DNA of 25,702 nucleotides. Source: Bacteroidales bacterium UBA3743. Its GTDB lineage: Bacteria > Bacteroidota > Bacteroidia > Bacteroidales > Paludibacteraceae. Positions 7,709 to 17,609 of the stretch are shown piece by piece. The notes beneath the pieces were generated by a model. The model made no database searches. It was not told the origin of the DNA and saw only the letters and a program-made list of their open reading frames with translations. The stretch is from assembly GCA_002371265.1 (NCBI GenBank), contig DFGT01000005.1, positions 1 to 25,702 of the forward strand, read 5' to 3'. How positions within the stretch are numbered: the stretch's first letter is position 1; every line of letters starts with the position of its first letter. Position numbers and translations under genes: made by a program.

Positions 7709-8629
7709 ATGGAAAACGAGATTGTTTATCATACACCTGCTTTGCTGATTCCTTGCATGGAGGGGTTGGACATAAAGAGTGATGGAGTGTACGTCGACTT
7801 GACTTTCGGCGGTGGCGGTCACTCACGTGAGATTCTTTCCCGTCTAGGCAAGAATGGAAGACTTTTTGCATTTGATCAGGATATCGACGCTATCGCCAAT
7901 ATTCCTGATGACGAGAGACTTACTTTCTGCCGCTCAAACTTCTGCTTCCTTAGCAATTTCCTAGATTATTATGGAGTGGAGAAGGTAGACGGTGTGCTTG
8001 CCGACCTTGGAGTATCATTCCACCATTTCGATGAGGCTGAACGTGGATTCTCTTTCCGTTTCGACGGTCCGCTCGACATGAGAATGAACCGTAAGTCGAA
8101 ACTTACTGCTGAAATTCTGTTGAATGAGTATGAAGAGCAACGTCTTGCCGACATATTCTATTTATATGGAGAGATGAACAACGCCCGTAAAGTGGCGTCT
8201 ACTATCGTGAAGGCTCGTCAGAAAGCTCCTCTCACTACAATTTTTCAACTTGTAGAATTGCTTGAGCCGCTTATCGGCAAGGATAGCCAGAAAAAAGATC
8301 TCGCTAAACTGTTTCAGGCTATTCGTATTGAGGTGAACGATGAGATGGGCACTCTTAAGAAGATGCTCTCACAACTGCCTGGTGTGCTTGGTGACGGTGG
8401 ACGTGTGGCTATCCTTACATACCATTCGCTGGAAGACCGTTTGGTGAAGAATTTCTTCAAGACTGGCAACGTCGACGGTAAGATAGAGAAGGATTTTTAT
8501 GGTAATACAGTCCGATCTCTTGCTCCAGTAAACGGAAAGGTGATAACTCCCGACGCTGACGAGATCCAACGAAATCCAAGAAGCAGAAGTGCAAAACTAC
8601 GTGTCGCAGAAAAAATAGGAGGAGAATAG
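7709..8629 (+). CDS. rsmH: RsmH, 16S rRNA (cytosine-1402-N4) methyltransferase
   Basis: The 306-residue product has the S-adenosylmethionine-binding motif VDLTFGGGGHS (about residues 29-39), DQD at the end of strand 2, and the family motif ADLGVSFHHFDEAERGFSF followed by GPLDMRMN. The C-terminal half has ILTYHSLEDR and a basic NPRSRSAKLR end. RsmH methylates N4 of C1402 in the ribosomal P site and is normally the second dcw gene. Length is normal. Only 1 bp separates its stop from the next start. Confidence 0.97.
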   Translation: MENEIVYHTPALLIPCMEGLDIKSDGVYVDLTFGGGGHSREILSRLGKNGRLFAFDQDIDAIANIPDDERLTFCRSNFCFLSNFLDYYGVEKVDGVLADLGVSFHHFDEAERGFSFRFDGPLDMRMNRKSKLTAEILLNEYEEQRLADIFYLYGEMNNARKVASTIVKARQKAPLTTIFQLVELLEPLIGKDSQKKDLAKLFQAIRIEVNDEMGTLKKMLSQLPGVLGDGGRVAILTYHSLEDRLVKNFFKTGNVDGKIEKDFYGNTVRSLAPVNGKVITPDADEIQRNPRSRSAKLRVAEKIGGE

Positions 8630-8630
8630 T

Positions 8631-8957
8631 ATGAACGAGTTGAAAAACGGATTAAAAACTCTAAAGGGAAATTTGCAATATATATTCTCTGTCGAGTTTG
8701 TGATGAACAACATGTATCTGATGGCTCTTGTTGTCGGCCTTTGCGTCTTGACCATAGAGAACCGTTACGAGTGTGACAAACAGTTCAGACAAATCGAAAA
8801 GCTGAAACGAGTGCTTCAAGACAAGAAAAATGAGGCTTTGGCTGTCAATGCTGATTTGTCGCAACTAAGTCGTCAGAGCAATGTTAAAAATATGATTTCT
8901 GAGAGTAGCGTTGATGTTGCAGAGTCGACATTGCCACCTTTTATGATTAAAAAGTGA
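8631..8957 (+). CDS. ftsL: FtsL-like divisome protein
   Basis: The 108-residue product has a short cytoplasmic N-terminus, one membrane segment (about 27-43, MYLMALVVGLCVLTI), and a charged helical stretch (about 48-85) that could form a coiled coil. The position between rsmH and the PBP gene is that of FtsL, which with FtsQ and FtsB activates septal synthesis by FtsW-PBP. FtsL is too divergent for a firm match, so identification rests mainly on topology, size and position. The Bacteroidota form is commonly annotated as FtsL-like. Confidence 0.8.
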   Translation: MNELKNGLKTLKGNLQYIFSVEFVMNNMYLMALVVGLCVLTIENRYECDKQFRQIEKLKRVLQDKKNEALAVNADLSQLSRQSNVKNMISESSVDVAESTLPPFMIKK

Positions 8958-8963
8958 TTGTGT

Positions 8964-11087
8964 ATGGCAAAGTTTGACAATAACATGAAAAAACGCATCC
9001 TCAAGGGGATGATATTGCCTACTCTTTTGATCGTTGGCATGATGTCTCTGATCGTATTGAGAGCTTGTGGACTGATGTTCGGACCTGAAGGAGAGGGCTG
9101 GAGAAATGTGTTGAAGAAAGAGAGTGTCAGAGACAGCTCGATCGTCATGCCTCAGCGTGGAAATATATATTCGTGCGACGGAGTGCTTATCGCCAGTTCG
9201 GTGGAGAAACATAAACTGGTGATGGACTTCAAGTCGGAGGGGTTTGACAATGCTTTGTTCAACGCTAATATTGATTCTTTATGTATCTGTGTGGCTAAAC
9301 TGTATGGCTATGTGCACACGCCTGAATACTATAAGAACAAGGCTATCGAGGCAAAGAAAAGTAAGAAAAGAGCTTTTGTGTTTGAACCAAAATTTGTGTC
9401 GCATAGCGATTACAAACGCGCACAAAAGTTTCCTTTCTGGAGAGAGGGCAGAAGAAAAACTGGCTTTTATGTAGAGACTCAGGTTGAGCGCAAGAAGACG
9501 TTTGGAAACCTTGCCGCACGTACGATAGGAGGCTTTGATCCTGAGACTGATAAAGGCAAAAACGGTCTTGAAAGAAAGTTTGATAAAGAGCTTAGGGGTG
9601 AGGCTGGACTCGCAAGAATGGAGTTCCATGGAAAAGGAAGACCCATCTGGGTGAACGATATTGACCCGCTTGATGGCGCGGATGTCTATACAACTCTAGA
9701 TATGCGTATGCAGGACGTCGTTACGTCTGCTCTCGCTGATGTGATGCAGACAGCTTATGCAGATAGCGGATGCGCGATGCTGATGGATGTCCATACGGGT
9801 GAAATCAAGGCTATCTCAAACCTTACTCGACTTGGGTCTTCGTTTGTGGATCAGAAAAACTACGCTGTCGGTATGAATTCCGAACCTGGCTCAGTGTTTA
9901 AGTTGGCTTCCGTGATAGCTCTGCTTGAGGTCGCAAAACTTGACACTTCATATCAGATTGAGACGGGTGACGGATTCTGGAAGGAGAAGGGTATGCACGA
10001 CCATAATTATAGAGAGGATGGAACAGGCGGTTTTGGCACAATCTCTTTGGCCCATGCTTTCCACGTCTCTTCTAATATTGGAATCGCAAAGCCGGTCCAC
10101 GAATATTTTTCTAAGTCGAGAGAGAAATTTGTCGAGAAAATTTATTCGATGAAGCTTGCTGATCGTATGGATCTCGACATTCCTAATGATGTCCGACCTA
10201 GAATCCGTAAGCCAGATGATCCGGAGGTAAGAAACGACGGTAATTATTTGACCTCTTTGTCGATTGGATATAGCTTGCAGATCCCTCCAATCTATACTTT
10301 GGCATTCTACAACGCTATTGCCAATGACGGTAGGATGATCAAACCGTATTTCGCAAGATCTGTCAAGCGTGACGGCAAGACTTTGGAGTCGTTCTCTACA
10401 GAGGTGATTTGTCCGAAAGTATGTTCCAATAAGACTCTTGGTAAGGTTAGGGAGATGCTTAAAGGTGTGATTGAGCAGGGTACAGGAAAAAGAGCAAAGT
10501 CTGATATCCTCGAATTGGCAGGCAAGTCGGGTACGGCACGTATGCACTACAACAATCCAAGTGGAGTGCCTCGCGACTATCAGATGTCTTTTGTGGGATA
10601 CTTCCCAGCCGACAAACCTCGCTACACTTGCATGGTGGTGTATTGGCAAAAGGCTGAGCATTATAATAATGTTACGTCGAAAGCATTCCGTACGATAGCG
10701 GAAAGAATCTATGCCATGACTCCTGTCAGCTGCGAGACGTCATTGTGTGACAATGGAAGATTTGCTCCTGAGATTAAGGGTGGCTACAAGAGTGATGTTG
10801 AATATTTGTTGAAGGAGTTGAATGTCAGATACACAAAAAACAAGATAGACGATGATGAGTTGGTATGTACGACTACCAAAGACAGTGTGGTGAGCATGTC
10901 GCAGATGAAGGTAGGTAAGTACACGGTGCCAAAGGTTATCGGACTCGGAGCAAAAGATGCTCTCTATCTGTTGGAAAATAAAGGTTTGAAGGTGACGATG
11001 CATGGACGTGGAACTGTGGTGCAGCAGTCTATTCCTCCTGGCGAAACCGCGTCTCCGGGAAAACTGATAACAATTATGCTAAAATAG
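8964..11087 (+). CDS. ftsI: Class B penicillin-binding protein (FtsI/PBP3 type) with PASTA domain
   Basis: This is the septal D,D-transpeptidase that cross-links peptidoglycan with FtsW. The product (about 707 residues) has a membrane anchor (about 14-38), a dimerisation/pedestal region (MPQRGNIYSCDG near 60), and a transpeptidase domain with SVFK (Ser near 310), SSN (near 369) and KSGT (near 521), the three penicillin-binding motifs. A single PASTA domain (about 645-707) ends the protein. The frame extends to a TTG at 8958, but ATG 8964 gives a normal short cytoplasmic tail (MAKFDNNMKKR). It follows ftsL with a 6-bp gap; murE starts 7 bp later. Confidence 0.95.
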   Translation: MAKFDNNMKKRILKGMILPTLLIVGMMSLIVLRACGLMFGPEGEGWRNVLKKESVRDSSIVMPQRGNIYSCDGVLIASSVEKHKLVMDFKSEGFDNALFNANIDSLCICVAKLYGYVHTPEYYKNKAIEAKKSKKRAFVFEPKFVSHSDYKRAQKFPFWREGRRKTGFYVETQVERKKTFGNLAARTIGGFDPETDKGKNGLERKFDKELRGEAGLARMEFHGKGRPIWVNDIDPLDGADVYTTLDMRMQDVVTSALADVMQTAYADSGCAMLMDVHTGEIKAISNLTRLGSSFVDQKNYAVGMNSEPGSVFKLASVIALLEVAKLDTSYQIETGDGFWKEKGMHDHNYREDGTGGFGTISLAHAFHVSSNIGIAKPVHEYFSKSREKFVEKIYSMKLADRMDLDIPNDVRPRIRKPDDPEVRNDGNYLTSLSIGYSLQIPPIYTLAFYNAIANDGRMIKPYFARSVKRDGKTLESFSTEVICPKVCSNKTLGKVREMLKGVIEQGTGKRAKSDILELAGKSGTARMHYNNPSGVPRDYQMSFVGYFPADKPRYTCMVVYWQKAEHYNNVTSKAFRTIAERIYAMTPVSCETSLCDNGRFAPEIKGGYKSDVEYLLKELNVRYTKNKIDDDELVCTTTKDSVVSMSQMKVGKYTVPKVIGLGAKDALYLLENKGLKVTMHGRGTVVQQSIPPGETASPGKLITIMLK

Positions 11088-11094
11088 TTGGCTT

Positions 11095-12546
11095 ATGAAG
11101 TTAAACGATTTGATAAAAAGTGTCGACTGTGAAAAGGTTGTCGGCAATACAGATAAGGAGATTTCTGCAATCTGTCAGGATTCTCGCCAAGTGGCTGCGG
11201 ACGCTTTGTTCGTCGCTGTGTGTGGCTATTCGATTGACGGACATGAATATATCCAGTCTGCGATTGAAAAGGGTGCGACGGCAATTGTACTTCAAAAAAT
11301 GCCCGACAACTTAAAAGATGGAGTGGCTTATATTAAAGTGAAGGATTCCGCTGAGGCTCTTGGACGTTTGGCTTCTGCTTGGTATGGTAATCCGTCGTCG
11401 AAACTGAAACTTGTCGGTGTGACAGGCACTAATGGCAAAACAACTATTGCCACTGTGCTATACAAGATGCACAGAGAGTTCGGACATAAGGTAGGTTTGC
11501 TTTCCACCGTCTGCAATTATGTGGATGAGAGAGCTGTGCCAGCAACACATACGACTCCAGATCCAATCTCGCTCAATAAACTTCTTTCAGAGATGGTCGA
11601 CGCGGGATGTACATACGCTTTCATGGAGGTCAGCTCGCATGCTGCCGACCAGAAGCGAATCGGTGGCTTGAAATTCGTGGGCGGTATTTTCACGAATATC
11701 ACACGCGACCATTTGGATTACCATAAGACGTTCGACAACTATATCAAGGCAAAGAAGTCTTTCTTCGATTCTCTTCCTGCCGACGCTTTTGCTCTTACAA
11801 ATGCCGACGATCGCAACGGAGGTGTGATGATTCAGAACAGCAAGGCTTTGAAAAAAACATATTCGATTCGTTCGATGGCAGATTTCAGGGCGAAGGTTGT
11901 GGAGGACAGTTTCTTTGGAATGCTTCTTAATATCGACGGCAGGGAAGTCTCAACTCAGTTTGTCGGCCGATTCAACGCATCCAACTTGCTCGCTGTATAT
12001 TCAGCTTGCGTGTTGCTGGGCAATACTCCTGAGGATACGTTGGTGGCGTTGAGCAAGATGACCCCAGTCAACGGAAGATTTGAGACTATCCGTGGTGTAC
12101 AGAGCGGTGTATGCGCGATAGTTGATTACGCCCACACTCCAGACGCTTTGGAAAATGTGATCGCCACAATCAATGAGGTCAAAAGTGAGAACGCTGATTT
12201 GATTACGGTTGTCGGTTGCGGTGGAAACCGTGACAAGGGTAAACGTCCTATTATGGCAAAGTCGGCGGTCGCAAACAGTGATAAGGTTGTCATCACGTCG
12301 GACAATCCAAGAAACGAGGAGCCTATGGATATCATCAACGACATGTTGGCGGGCCTGACTGACGAGGAGCAGAGAAACGTGATTGTGAATGCCGACCGTG
12401 AACAGGCAATCAAGACGGCTTGCTCAATCGCAAAGAAGGGTGATATCATTCTTGTGGCAGGAAAGGGCCATGAGGATTATCAGGATATCAAGGGAGTGAA
12501 GCACCACTTCGATGATCATGAGGTTATTAGAAAATATTTAATATAG
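11095..12546 (+). CDS. murE: MurE, UDP-MurNAc-L-Ala-D-Glu:meso-diaminopimelate ligase
   Basis: The 483-residue product adds the third residue of the peptidoglycan stem peptide in the cytoplasm, using ATP. It has the Mur ligase P-loop GTNGKTT (about 110-116), the TTPDP motif, HLDYH, and VVGCGGNRDKGKRP. The DNPR motif at about 403-406 marks meso-diaminopimelate specificity; lysine-adding enzymes lack it. This predicts DAP-type (A1-gamma) peptidoglycan, normal for Bacteroidales. Length is usual. Confidence 0.97.
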   Translation: MKLNDLIKSVDCEKVVGNTDKEISAICQDSRQVAADALFVAVCGYSIDGHEYIQSAIEKGATAIVLQKMPDNLKDGVAYIKVKDSAEALGRLASAWYGNPSSKLKLVGVTGTNGKTTIATVLYKMHREFGHKVGLLSTVCNYVDERAVPATHTTPDPISLNKLLSEMVDAGCTYAFMEVSSHAADQKRIGGLKFVGGIFTNITRDHLDYHKTFDNYIKAKKSFFDSLPADAFALTNADDRNGGVMIQNSKALKKTYSIRSMADFRAKVVEDSFFGMLLNIDGREVSTQFVGRFNASNLLAVYSACVLLGNTPEDTLVALSKMTPVNGRFETIRGVQSGVCAIVDYAHTPDALENVIATINEVKSENADLITVVGCGGNRDKGKRPIMAKSAVANSDKVVITSDNPRNEEPMDIINDMLAGLTDEEQRNVIVNADREQAIKTACSIAKKGDIILVAGKGHEDYQDIKGVKHHFDDHEVIRKYLI

Positions 12547-12553
12547 AGAGATT

Positions 12554-13762
12554 ATGTTTTATTATTTGTTTGAAGGCATGACATTCCCCGGAGCAGGATT
12601 GTTCCATTATGTGACATTCCGTTCTGCGTTGGCGTTTGTCGGAGCATTGCTCTTTGTTATCATTTTTGGAAAAAAGATGATCGAATATCTGCAGTTGCGT
12701 CAGATTGGCGAGACAATCAGAGATTTGAATCTTGAAGGACAGATGTCGAAGAAGGGCACGCCTACAATGGGAGGTGTGATTATCATAGGCGGAATAATCA
12801 TTCCATGTCTGTTGTTCGGTAATCTTTCTAATATCTATATGCTTCTGATGCTTGCCATCACTCTATGGCTCGGATTCCTTGGAGGTATGGACGATTATAT
12901 CAAGGTCTTCAAAAAGAATAAAGACGGAATGTCTCCACGCGTGAAGATCATTGGTCAGGTGGCAGCCGGACTCTTCCTCGGCTTGGTGCTGTATTGCAGC
13001 CCTGATGTGGTGATAAGAGAGAATTACGCTACAGTCAACAAAGAAAATGTTGAGGTGGTAAATTATAAGAAGGAGAATGTGAAGTCGACACAGACGACTA
13101 TTCCATTTGTGAAAAACCATAATTTCGACTATGCGTCGATATTTGAGTTTGCTGGCGACTATGCGCAGCCACTTGGATGGGTATTCTTCGTATTGGTCAC
13201 AATCTTCGTGATGACATTCATATCCAACGGAGCCAACCTTACTGATGGTTTGGATGGATTGTCCGTCGGCACGTCGATGATAATAGGAGTGGCGCTGGGT
13301 ATTCTGGCATATTTGTCAGCTCACGTTGAATTCGCAAGCTACCTTAACATCATGTATATACCGAAGTCGGAGGAACTTGTTGTCTACTTGTGCGCGTTTG
13401 TTGGAGCGACGCTTGGATTCCTGTGGTACAACTCATTCCCTGCGCAGGTGTTTATGGGAGATACAGGTAGTTTGATGCTTGGAGGTGTTATCGCAGCAGT
13501 GGCGATGATCATACGTAAAGAGTTGTTGATTCCGATTTTGTGTGGTGTGTTTATTGCGGAGAATCTGTCGGTGATGCTTCAGGTGTCGTATTTTAAGTAT
13601 ACCAAGAAAAAATATGGTGAGGGACGACGCATATTCCTGATGTCGCCGTTACACCATCATTTCCAGAAGAAAGGAATGCCGGAACCAAAGATTGTGGCAA
13701 GATTCTGGATTATTGGTTTGCTTTTGGCAGTAATTACAGTTTTGACTTTAAAGGTTAGATAA
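12554..13762 (+). CDS. mraY: MraY, phospho-MurNAc-pentapeptide translocase
   Basis: This integral membrane enzyme transfers phospho-MurNAc-pentapeptide to undecaprenyl phosphate, making lipid I. The 402-residue protein has about ten hydrophobic segments. Catalytic motifs are DDYIK (near 113), NLTDGLDGL (near 228), MGDTGSL (near 301) and the HHH loop (near 366-368). A hydrophilic insert of about 50 residues (about 155-205) lies between membrane segments; longer MraY proteins with such a loop are common in Bacteroidota. It overlaps murD by one base (TAATG). Confidence 0.97.
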   Translation: MFYYLFEGMTFPGAGLFHYVTFRSALAFVGALLFVIIFGKKMIEYLQLRQIGETIRDLNLEGQMSKKGTPTMGGVIIIGGIIIPCLLFGNLSNIYMLLMLAITLWLGFLGGMDDYIKVFKKNKDGMSPRVKIIGQVAAGLFLGLVLYCSPDVVIRENYATVNKENVEVVNYKKENVKSTQTTIPFVKNHNFDYASIFEFAGDYAQPLGWVFFVLVTIFVMTFISNGANLTDGLDGLSVGTSMIIGVALGILAYLSAHVEFASYLNIMYIPKSEELVVYLCAFVGATLGFLWYNSFPAQVFMGDTGSLMLGGVIAAVAMIIRKELLIPILCGVFIAENLSVMLQVSYFKYTKKKYGEGRRIFLMSPLHHHFQKKGMPEPKIVARFWIIGLLLAVITVLTLKVR

Positions 13763-15096
13763 TGAAAAGAATAGTCGTTTTAGGAGCAGGAGAAAGTGGT
13801 GTAGGTTCGGCAATCTTGGCCCAGAAACAGGGTTTTGATGTGTTTGTGTCGGACATGTCGCCAATTAAAGAAAAATATGTGGCTGAACTCAACCAGTATA
13901 ATATCGCTTGGGAGCAGGGACAGCATACAGAGGAGTTGATCTTGAATGCAGACGAGGTGATCAAAAGCCCAGGCATTCCAGAGAAGGCTCCCATCATCAA
14001 GAAATTGAGAGAGAAAGGCATCAACATAATCTCTGAAATCGAATTTGCCGGACGCTACTCAAAATCGAAGATGATCTGTATCACAGGTAGCAATGGAAAG
14101 ACAACAACCACAACACTTGTGCACTACATTTTCAAGGAGGCTGGACTTGACGCCTCGCTTGCAGGAAACATCGGTTTCAGCTTGGCACGTCAGGTGGCAA
14201 TAGATCCTCACGACTACTACATTATCGAGCTAAGTAGTTTCCAGTTGGACGGAATGTATGATTTCAAGGCAGATATAGCTATCCTGCTCAACATCACTCC
14301 TGATCACTTGGACAGATACGATTATAAGTTCCAGAACTACGTGGATTCCAAGATGCGTATTATCCAGAACATGACAGAGAACGATACATTCATCTATTGG
14401 AATGAGGATCCTGTTGTGACGAAGGAACTTCCAAAATATGATATTAAGGCAAAGATGATGCCGTTTTCGATACAGACGATCGAGAATATGGCAGCCTACT
14501 TGGAAAATGAAAAATTAGTAATCAACTTAAAAAACAATTATATAGATATGGATATTAATAAACTTGCTTTGAAGGGACAGCACAACATCTACAATTCAAT
14601 GGCGGCTGGTATTGCGGCAGGAGTTGAAGGAATCAAGAAGGACACTATCCGTAAGGCATTCAGTGACTTCAGCGGAGTGGAGCACCGTCTAGAGCCAGTG
14701 GCAAAGGTGAGAAGTGTGTTGTTCATCAACGATTCAAAGGCTACTAATGTCAATTCATGCTGGTATGCATTGCAGTGTATGCAGACACCTGTCGTTTTGA
14801 TTCTTGGTGGTAAGGACAAGGGTAACGATTACACAGAGATAGAGGATTTGGTAAAGGAGAAGGTTAAGGCGATTGTATGTCTTGGCGTTGACAACACTAA
14901 GCTTCACCAATTCTTCGATGGAAAGGTTGAGAATATCGCGGATGCTAGCTCTATGGAAGAGGCAGTCAACAAGTGTTTCGCATTTGCCGACAAGGGCGAC
15001 ACTGTGTTGCTTTCACCATGTTGCGCAAGTTTCGACTTGTTCAAGAGCTACGAGGATAGAGGACAGCAATTCAAGGAGTGTGTAAAACGTCTATAA
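13762..15096 (+). CDS. murD: MurD, UDP-MurNAc-L-alanine:D-glutamate ligase
   Basis: The 444-residue product adds D-glutamate to UDP-MurNAc-L-Ala. It has an N-terminal nucleotide-binding fold (VLGAGESGVGSA), the P-loop GSNGKTTTT (about 109-117), NITPDHLDRY, NDSKATN and LILGGKDKGNDY, all typical of MurD. The C-terminus LLSPCCASFDLFKSYEDRG is also MurD-type. The start overlaps the mraY stop; ftsW follows 1 bp after its stop. Confidence 0.97.
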   Translation: MKRIVVLGAGESGVGSAILAQKQGFDVFVSDMSPIKEKYVAELNQYNIAWEQGQHTEELILNADEVIKSPGIPEKAPIIKKLREKGINIISEIEFAGRYSKSKMICITGSNGKTTTTTLVHYIFKEAGLDASLAGNIGFSLARQVAIDPHDYYIIELSSFQLDGMYDFKADIAILLNITPDHLDRYDYKFQNYVDSKMRIIQNMTENDTFIYWNEDPVVTKELPKYDIKAKMMPFSIQTIENMAAYLENEKLVINLKNNYIDMDINKLALKGQHNIYNSMAAGIAAGVEGIKKDTIRKAFSDFSGVEHRLEPVAKVRSVLFINDSKATNVNSCWYALQCMQTPVVLILGGKDKGNDYTEIEDLVKEKVKAIVCLGVDNTKLHQFFDGKVENIADASSMEEAVNKCFAFADKGDTVLLSPCCASFDLFKSYEDRGQQFKECVKRL

Positions 15097-15097
15097 T

Positions 15098-16339
15098 ATG
15101 GGAGATCGCAATGCTTTTTTCAAAAAGCTGTTTCTTGGCGACCTCTATATATGGATGGTGATAGCGACGTTGCTCGCAATTTCGCTTATAGAAGTTTACA
15201 GCTCTATCCAAGCGATGTCTACAGTCAGAAATGGCGATTATAATGGACAATTCTATAGACACATAGTCATGGAATTGTCGGGTCTTGCGATCACGTTGAC
15301 TGTTGTGCAGTTAGGAGTCAAACGATTGCTCTCTTCTAATTTGACATTTATCCTTCTCATTGTAGCCATTTTATCGTGGTTTATGCTTCTGTTGACTCCG
15401 AAGTTTGGCGATCTGGTCAATGGAGCAAGACGAACGATGTTTGGCATCCAATGGGCTGAAATAGTCAAGGTATTTTATGTTGTTTTCCTTGCCTTTTGGA
15501 TAGGACGTTATTCCTCAGACAAAGGATTGTCTCCGACAAAGAAGGGGTGGGGTATGTTGTGCGCACTCTATTTCTTATGGGTGGTGCCGATTGGCTTGGA
15601 AAACATGTCGGGAATGATACTTCTGACAGCTGTGACATTTTGTTTGCTGCTCGCAGGAGGAATAAGACTAAAACCTTTTTTATGGATTATTGGAATGTTC
15701 CTTGCTTTGGGATTGATTGTCGGAACGATCGGAACTGTATTCACGTCAGAGCAATTAAAAGGAACACCCTTGCATCGTGTGCCTACTTGGGTGTCACGAG
15801 TCGAGAGCTCTTTTTTAGGTGATAAGGCAGAAGAAGATCCTAATCTGAAGTTTGTTGTGACAGACGACAATTATCAGGTGTCTCACGCAAAAATGGCGGT
15901 TGCCAACAGTAATGGAATAGGAAAAGGTGTCGCCAGTGGCAGGGAGAGATTCCGTCTTCCTCAGGCATTTTCGGATTATATTTTTTCGATAATTCTTGAA
16001 GAGTTGGGATTATTTGTTGGTTTGTTAGTTATATTTTCATATCTTTGTGTCTTGTGGCGGGCGATTGTTATCGCATATAAATCAGGAAGTATGGTATATG
16101 CGATGTTGTCACTTGCCTGTGCGTTGTTGATAGTCTTTCAGGCTGTGATTAACATGTCGGTTGGAGTGGCATTAGGAGACTTTGTTACTGGTCAGCCGTT
16201 GCCTTTTGTCAGCAAGGGAGGTACATCGATTTGGATGACAGGAGTCTTGTTTGGAATAATCCTTTCGGTAAGTGTCCATGCGAAGACGTTGCAAAACAAA
16301 AAGAAAGAGACACAACTTGTTGTAGAGGAGTCTGAATAA
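15098..16339 (+). CDS. ftsW: FtsW, septal peptidoglycan glycosyltransferase (SEDS family)
   Basis: The 413-residue polytopic protein polymerises lipid II at the septum with the partner PBP encoded upstream. It has the SEDS motif NGARRTMFGIQWAEIVKV (about 107-124), the catalytic-loop motif LPQAFSDYIFS with the expected Asp near residue 293, followed by EELG, and the C-terminal TGQPLPFVSKGGTS. About ten membrane segments are apparent. It is followed by a 146-bp gap, the longest inside the dcw run. Confidence 0.95.
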   Translation: MGDRNAFFKKLFLGDLYIWMVIATLLAISLIEVYSSIQAMSTVRNGDYNGQFYRHIVMELSGLAITLTVVQLGVKRLLSSNLTFILLIVAILSWFMLLLTPKFGDLVNGARRTMFGIQWAEIVKVFYVVFLAFWIGRYSSDKGLSPTKKGWGMLCALYFLWVVPIGLENMSGMILLTAVTFCLLLAGGIRLKPFLWIIGMFLALGLIVGTIGTVFTSEQLKGTPLHRVPTWVSRVESSFLGDKAEEDPNLKFVVTDDNYQVSHAKMAVANSNGIGKGVASGRERFRLPQAFSDYIFSIILEELGLFVGLLVIFSYLCVLWRAIVIAYKSGSMVYAMLSLACALLIVFQAVINMSVGVALGDFVTGQPLPFVSKGGTSIWMTGVLFGIILSVSVHAKTLQNKKKETQLVVEESE

Positions 16340-16485
16340 GACAGAAGTGACGTTAGATTTTCTGCTTTGGATTTTGTAGTATTGTGTGTAAAGAATACCA
16401 TGCAGATTATCGAGTATAGAGTGTGTAGTTGAAACAGACAAGCAATTCCGGCTTGGAAGGACAAAAGAACTTTATTTTAGACAAC

Positions 16486-17598
16486 ATGGCGGCAAACAAA
16501 AGATTCATCATCAGTGGTGGAGGTACGGGTGGTCACATATTCCCAGCTATTTCTATTGCTAATGCGTTAAAGAAACGTTTCCCAGACGGAGAGTTCCTTT
16601 TTGTGGGGGCAGAAGGTCGTATGGAGATGGAACGTGTGCCTAAAGCAGGCTATAAGATTATTGGATTGCAGGTGAACGGATTGGTGAGAAGCATGTCACC
16701 GTCTGGAATCTTGAAAAATATTAAGGTCGTCTATCGTTTTGTGAAAAGCTATTTCAAGGCGAAATCAATTGTTAAGGAGTTCAAACCAGATGCTGTGGTC
16801 GGTGTGGGCGGTTATGCTAGTTGCCCAACACTATATGCCGCAAACAAACTTGGTGTCCCTACTTTTTTGCAGGAGCAGAATTCTTACGCCGGTGTGGCAA
16901 ACAAATTCTTGTCGAAAGGTGTGAAGAAGATCTGCGTCGCATACGACGGAATGGAGAGATTCTTCCCTGCAGAAAAACTGGTGATGACTGGTAATCCTGT
17001 CCGCCAGGATTTCTTGAATGTGCAGAAGGGAGCTCAGGAGGCATATGATTTCTTCGGACTTGATTCATCAAAGAAAACAATTCTTGTGATTGGCGGTAGC
17101 CTTGGAGCCCGCACAGTCAACAATAGTATCATAGCTGGCCTTGACGCTATCAAACAGAGTGGGGTGCAGGTGATTTGGCAGACTGGTAAGTTCTACTTCG
17201 AAGATGCCAAGAAGAAGGCTGAGGAAAGCAATAATCCTAACTTGGTCTGCACAGACTTTGTGTCGCGTATGGATTATGCGTACGCTGTGGCTGACCTTGT
17301 GGTGTCGAGAGCAGGTGCAAGCTCAATATCTGAGCTTTGTCTGTTGGGCAAACCATCAATATTGGTCCCTTCTCCAAATGTGGCGGAAGACCATCAGACT
17401 AAGAATGCGATGGCATTGTCTACAAAGAACGCGGCTGTGATGATAAAGGATGTTGAGGCTGTTGAAAAATTAGTGCCAGAGGCATTGAAATTGGTGGAGG
17501 ACGAAGCGTCGCTCACATCCATTTCTGCACAAGCCTTGGCTTTGGCTCAGAAGGATTCGGCAGACCGAATTGCAAGCGTGATTTTAGGTGAGATTTAA
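16486..17598 (+). CDS. murG: MurG, lipid II-forming N-acetylglucosaminyltransferase
   Basis: The 370-residue product transfers GlcNAc from UDP-GlcNAc to lipid I on the inner face of the membrane. It has GGGTGGHIFPA (near 11), the LQEQNSYAGVANK loop, GGSLGARTVN at the start of the second Rossmann domain, and the UDP-GlcNAc site RAGASSISEL with DHQTKNA. The frame is open back to a TTG at 16429, but ATG 16486 yields the normal MurG N-terminus. The 146 bp before it hold no gene; TAGTATTG at 16377-16384 could be a weak internal -7 element. Confidence 0.97.
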   Translation: MAANKRFIISGGGTGGHIFPAISIANALKKRFPDGEFLFVGAEGRMEMERVPKAGYKIIGLQVNGLVRSMSPSGILKNIKVVYRFVKSYFKAKSIVKEFKPDAVVGVGGYASCPTLYAANKLGVPTFLQEQNSYAGVANKFLSKGVKKICVAYDGMERFFPAEKLVMTGNPVRQDFLNVQKGAQEAYDFFGLDSSKKTILVIGGSLGARTVNNSIIAGLDAIKQSGVQVIWQTGKFYFEDAKKKAEESNNPNLVCTDFVSRMDYAYAVADLVVSRAGASSISELCLLGKPSILVPSPNVAEDHQTKNAMALSTKNAAVMIKDVEAVEKLVPEALKLVEDEASLTSISAQALALAQKDSADRIASVILGEI

Positions 17599-17609
17599 AT
17601 TTTGGAAAA

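Noticed and set aside
9948..10661. 237-codon open frame on the minus strand inside the PBP gene
   Set aside because: It is fully antisense to a clear class B PBP, shows no recognisable motif, and its composition is what the sense codons produce on the opposite strand.
16429..16485. TTG start extending MurG by 19 residues
   Set aside because: The extension is not MurG-like, and ATG 16486 is immediately before the conserved N-terminus.
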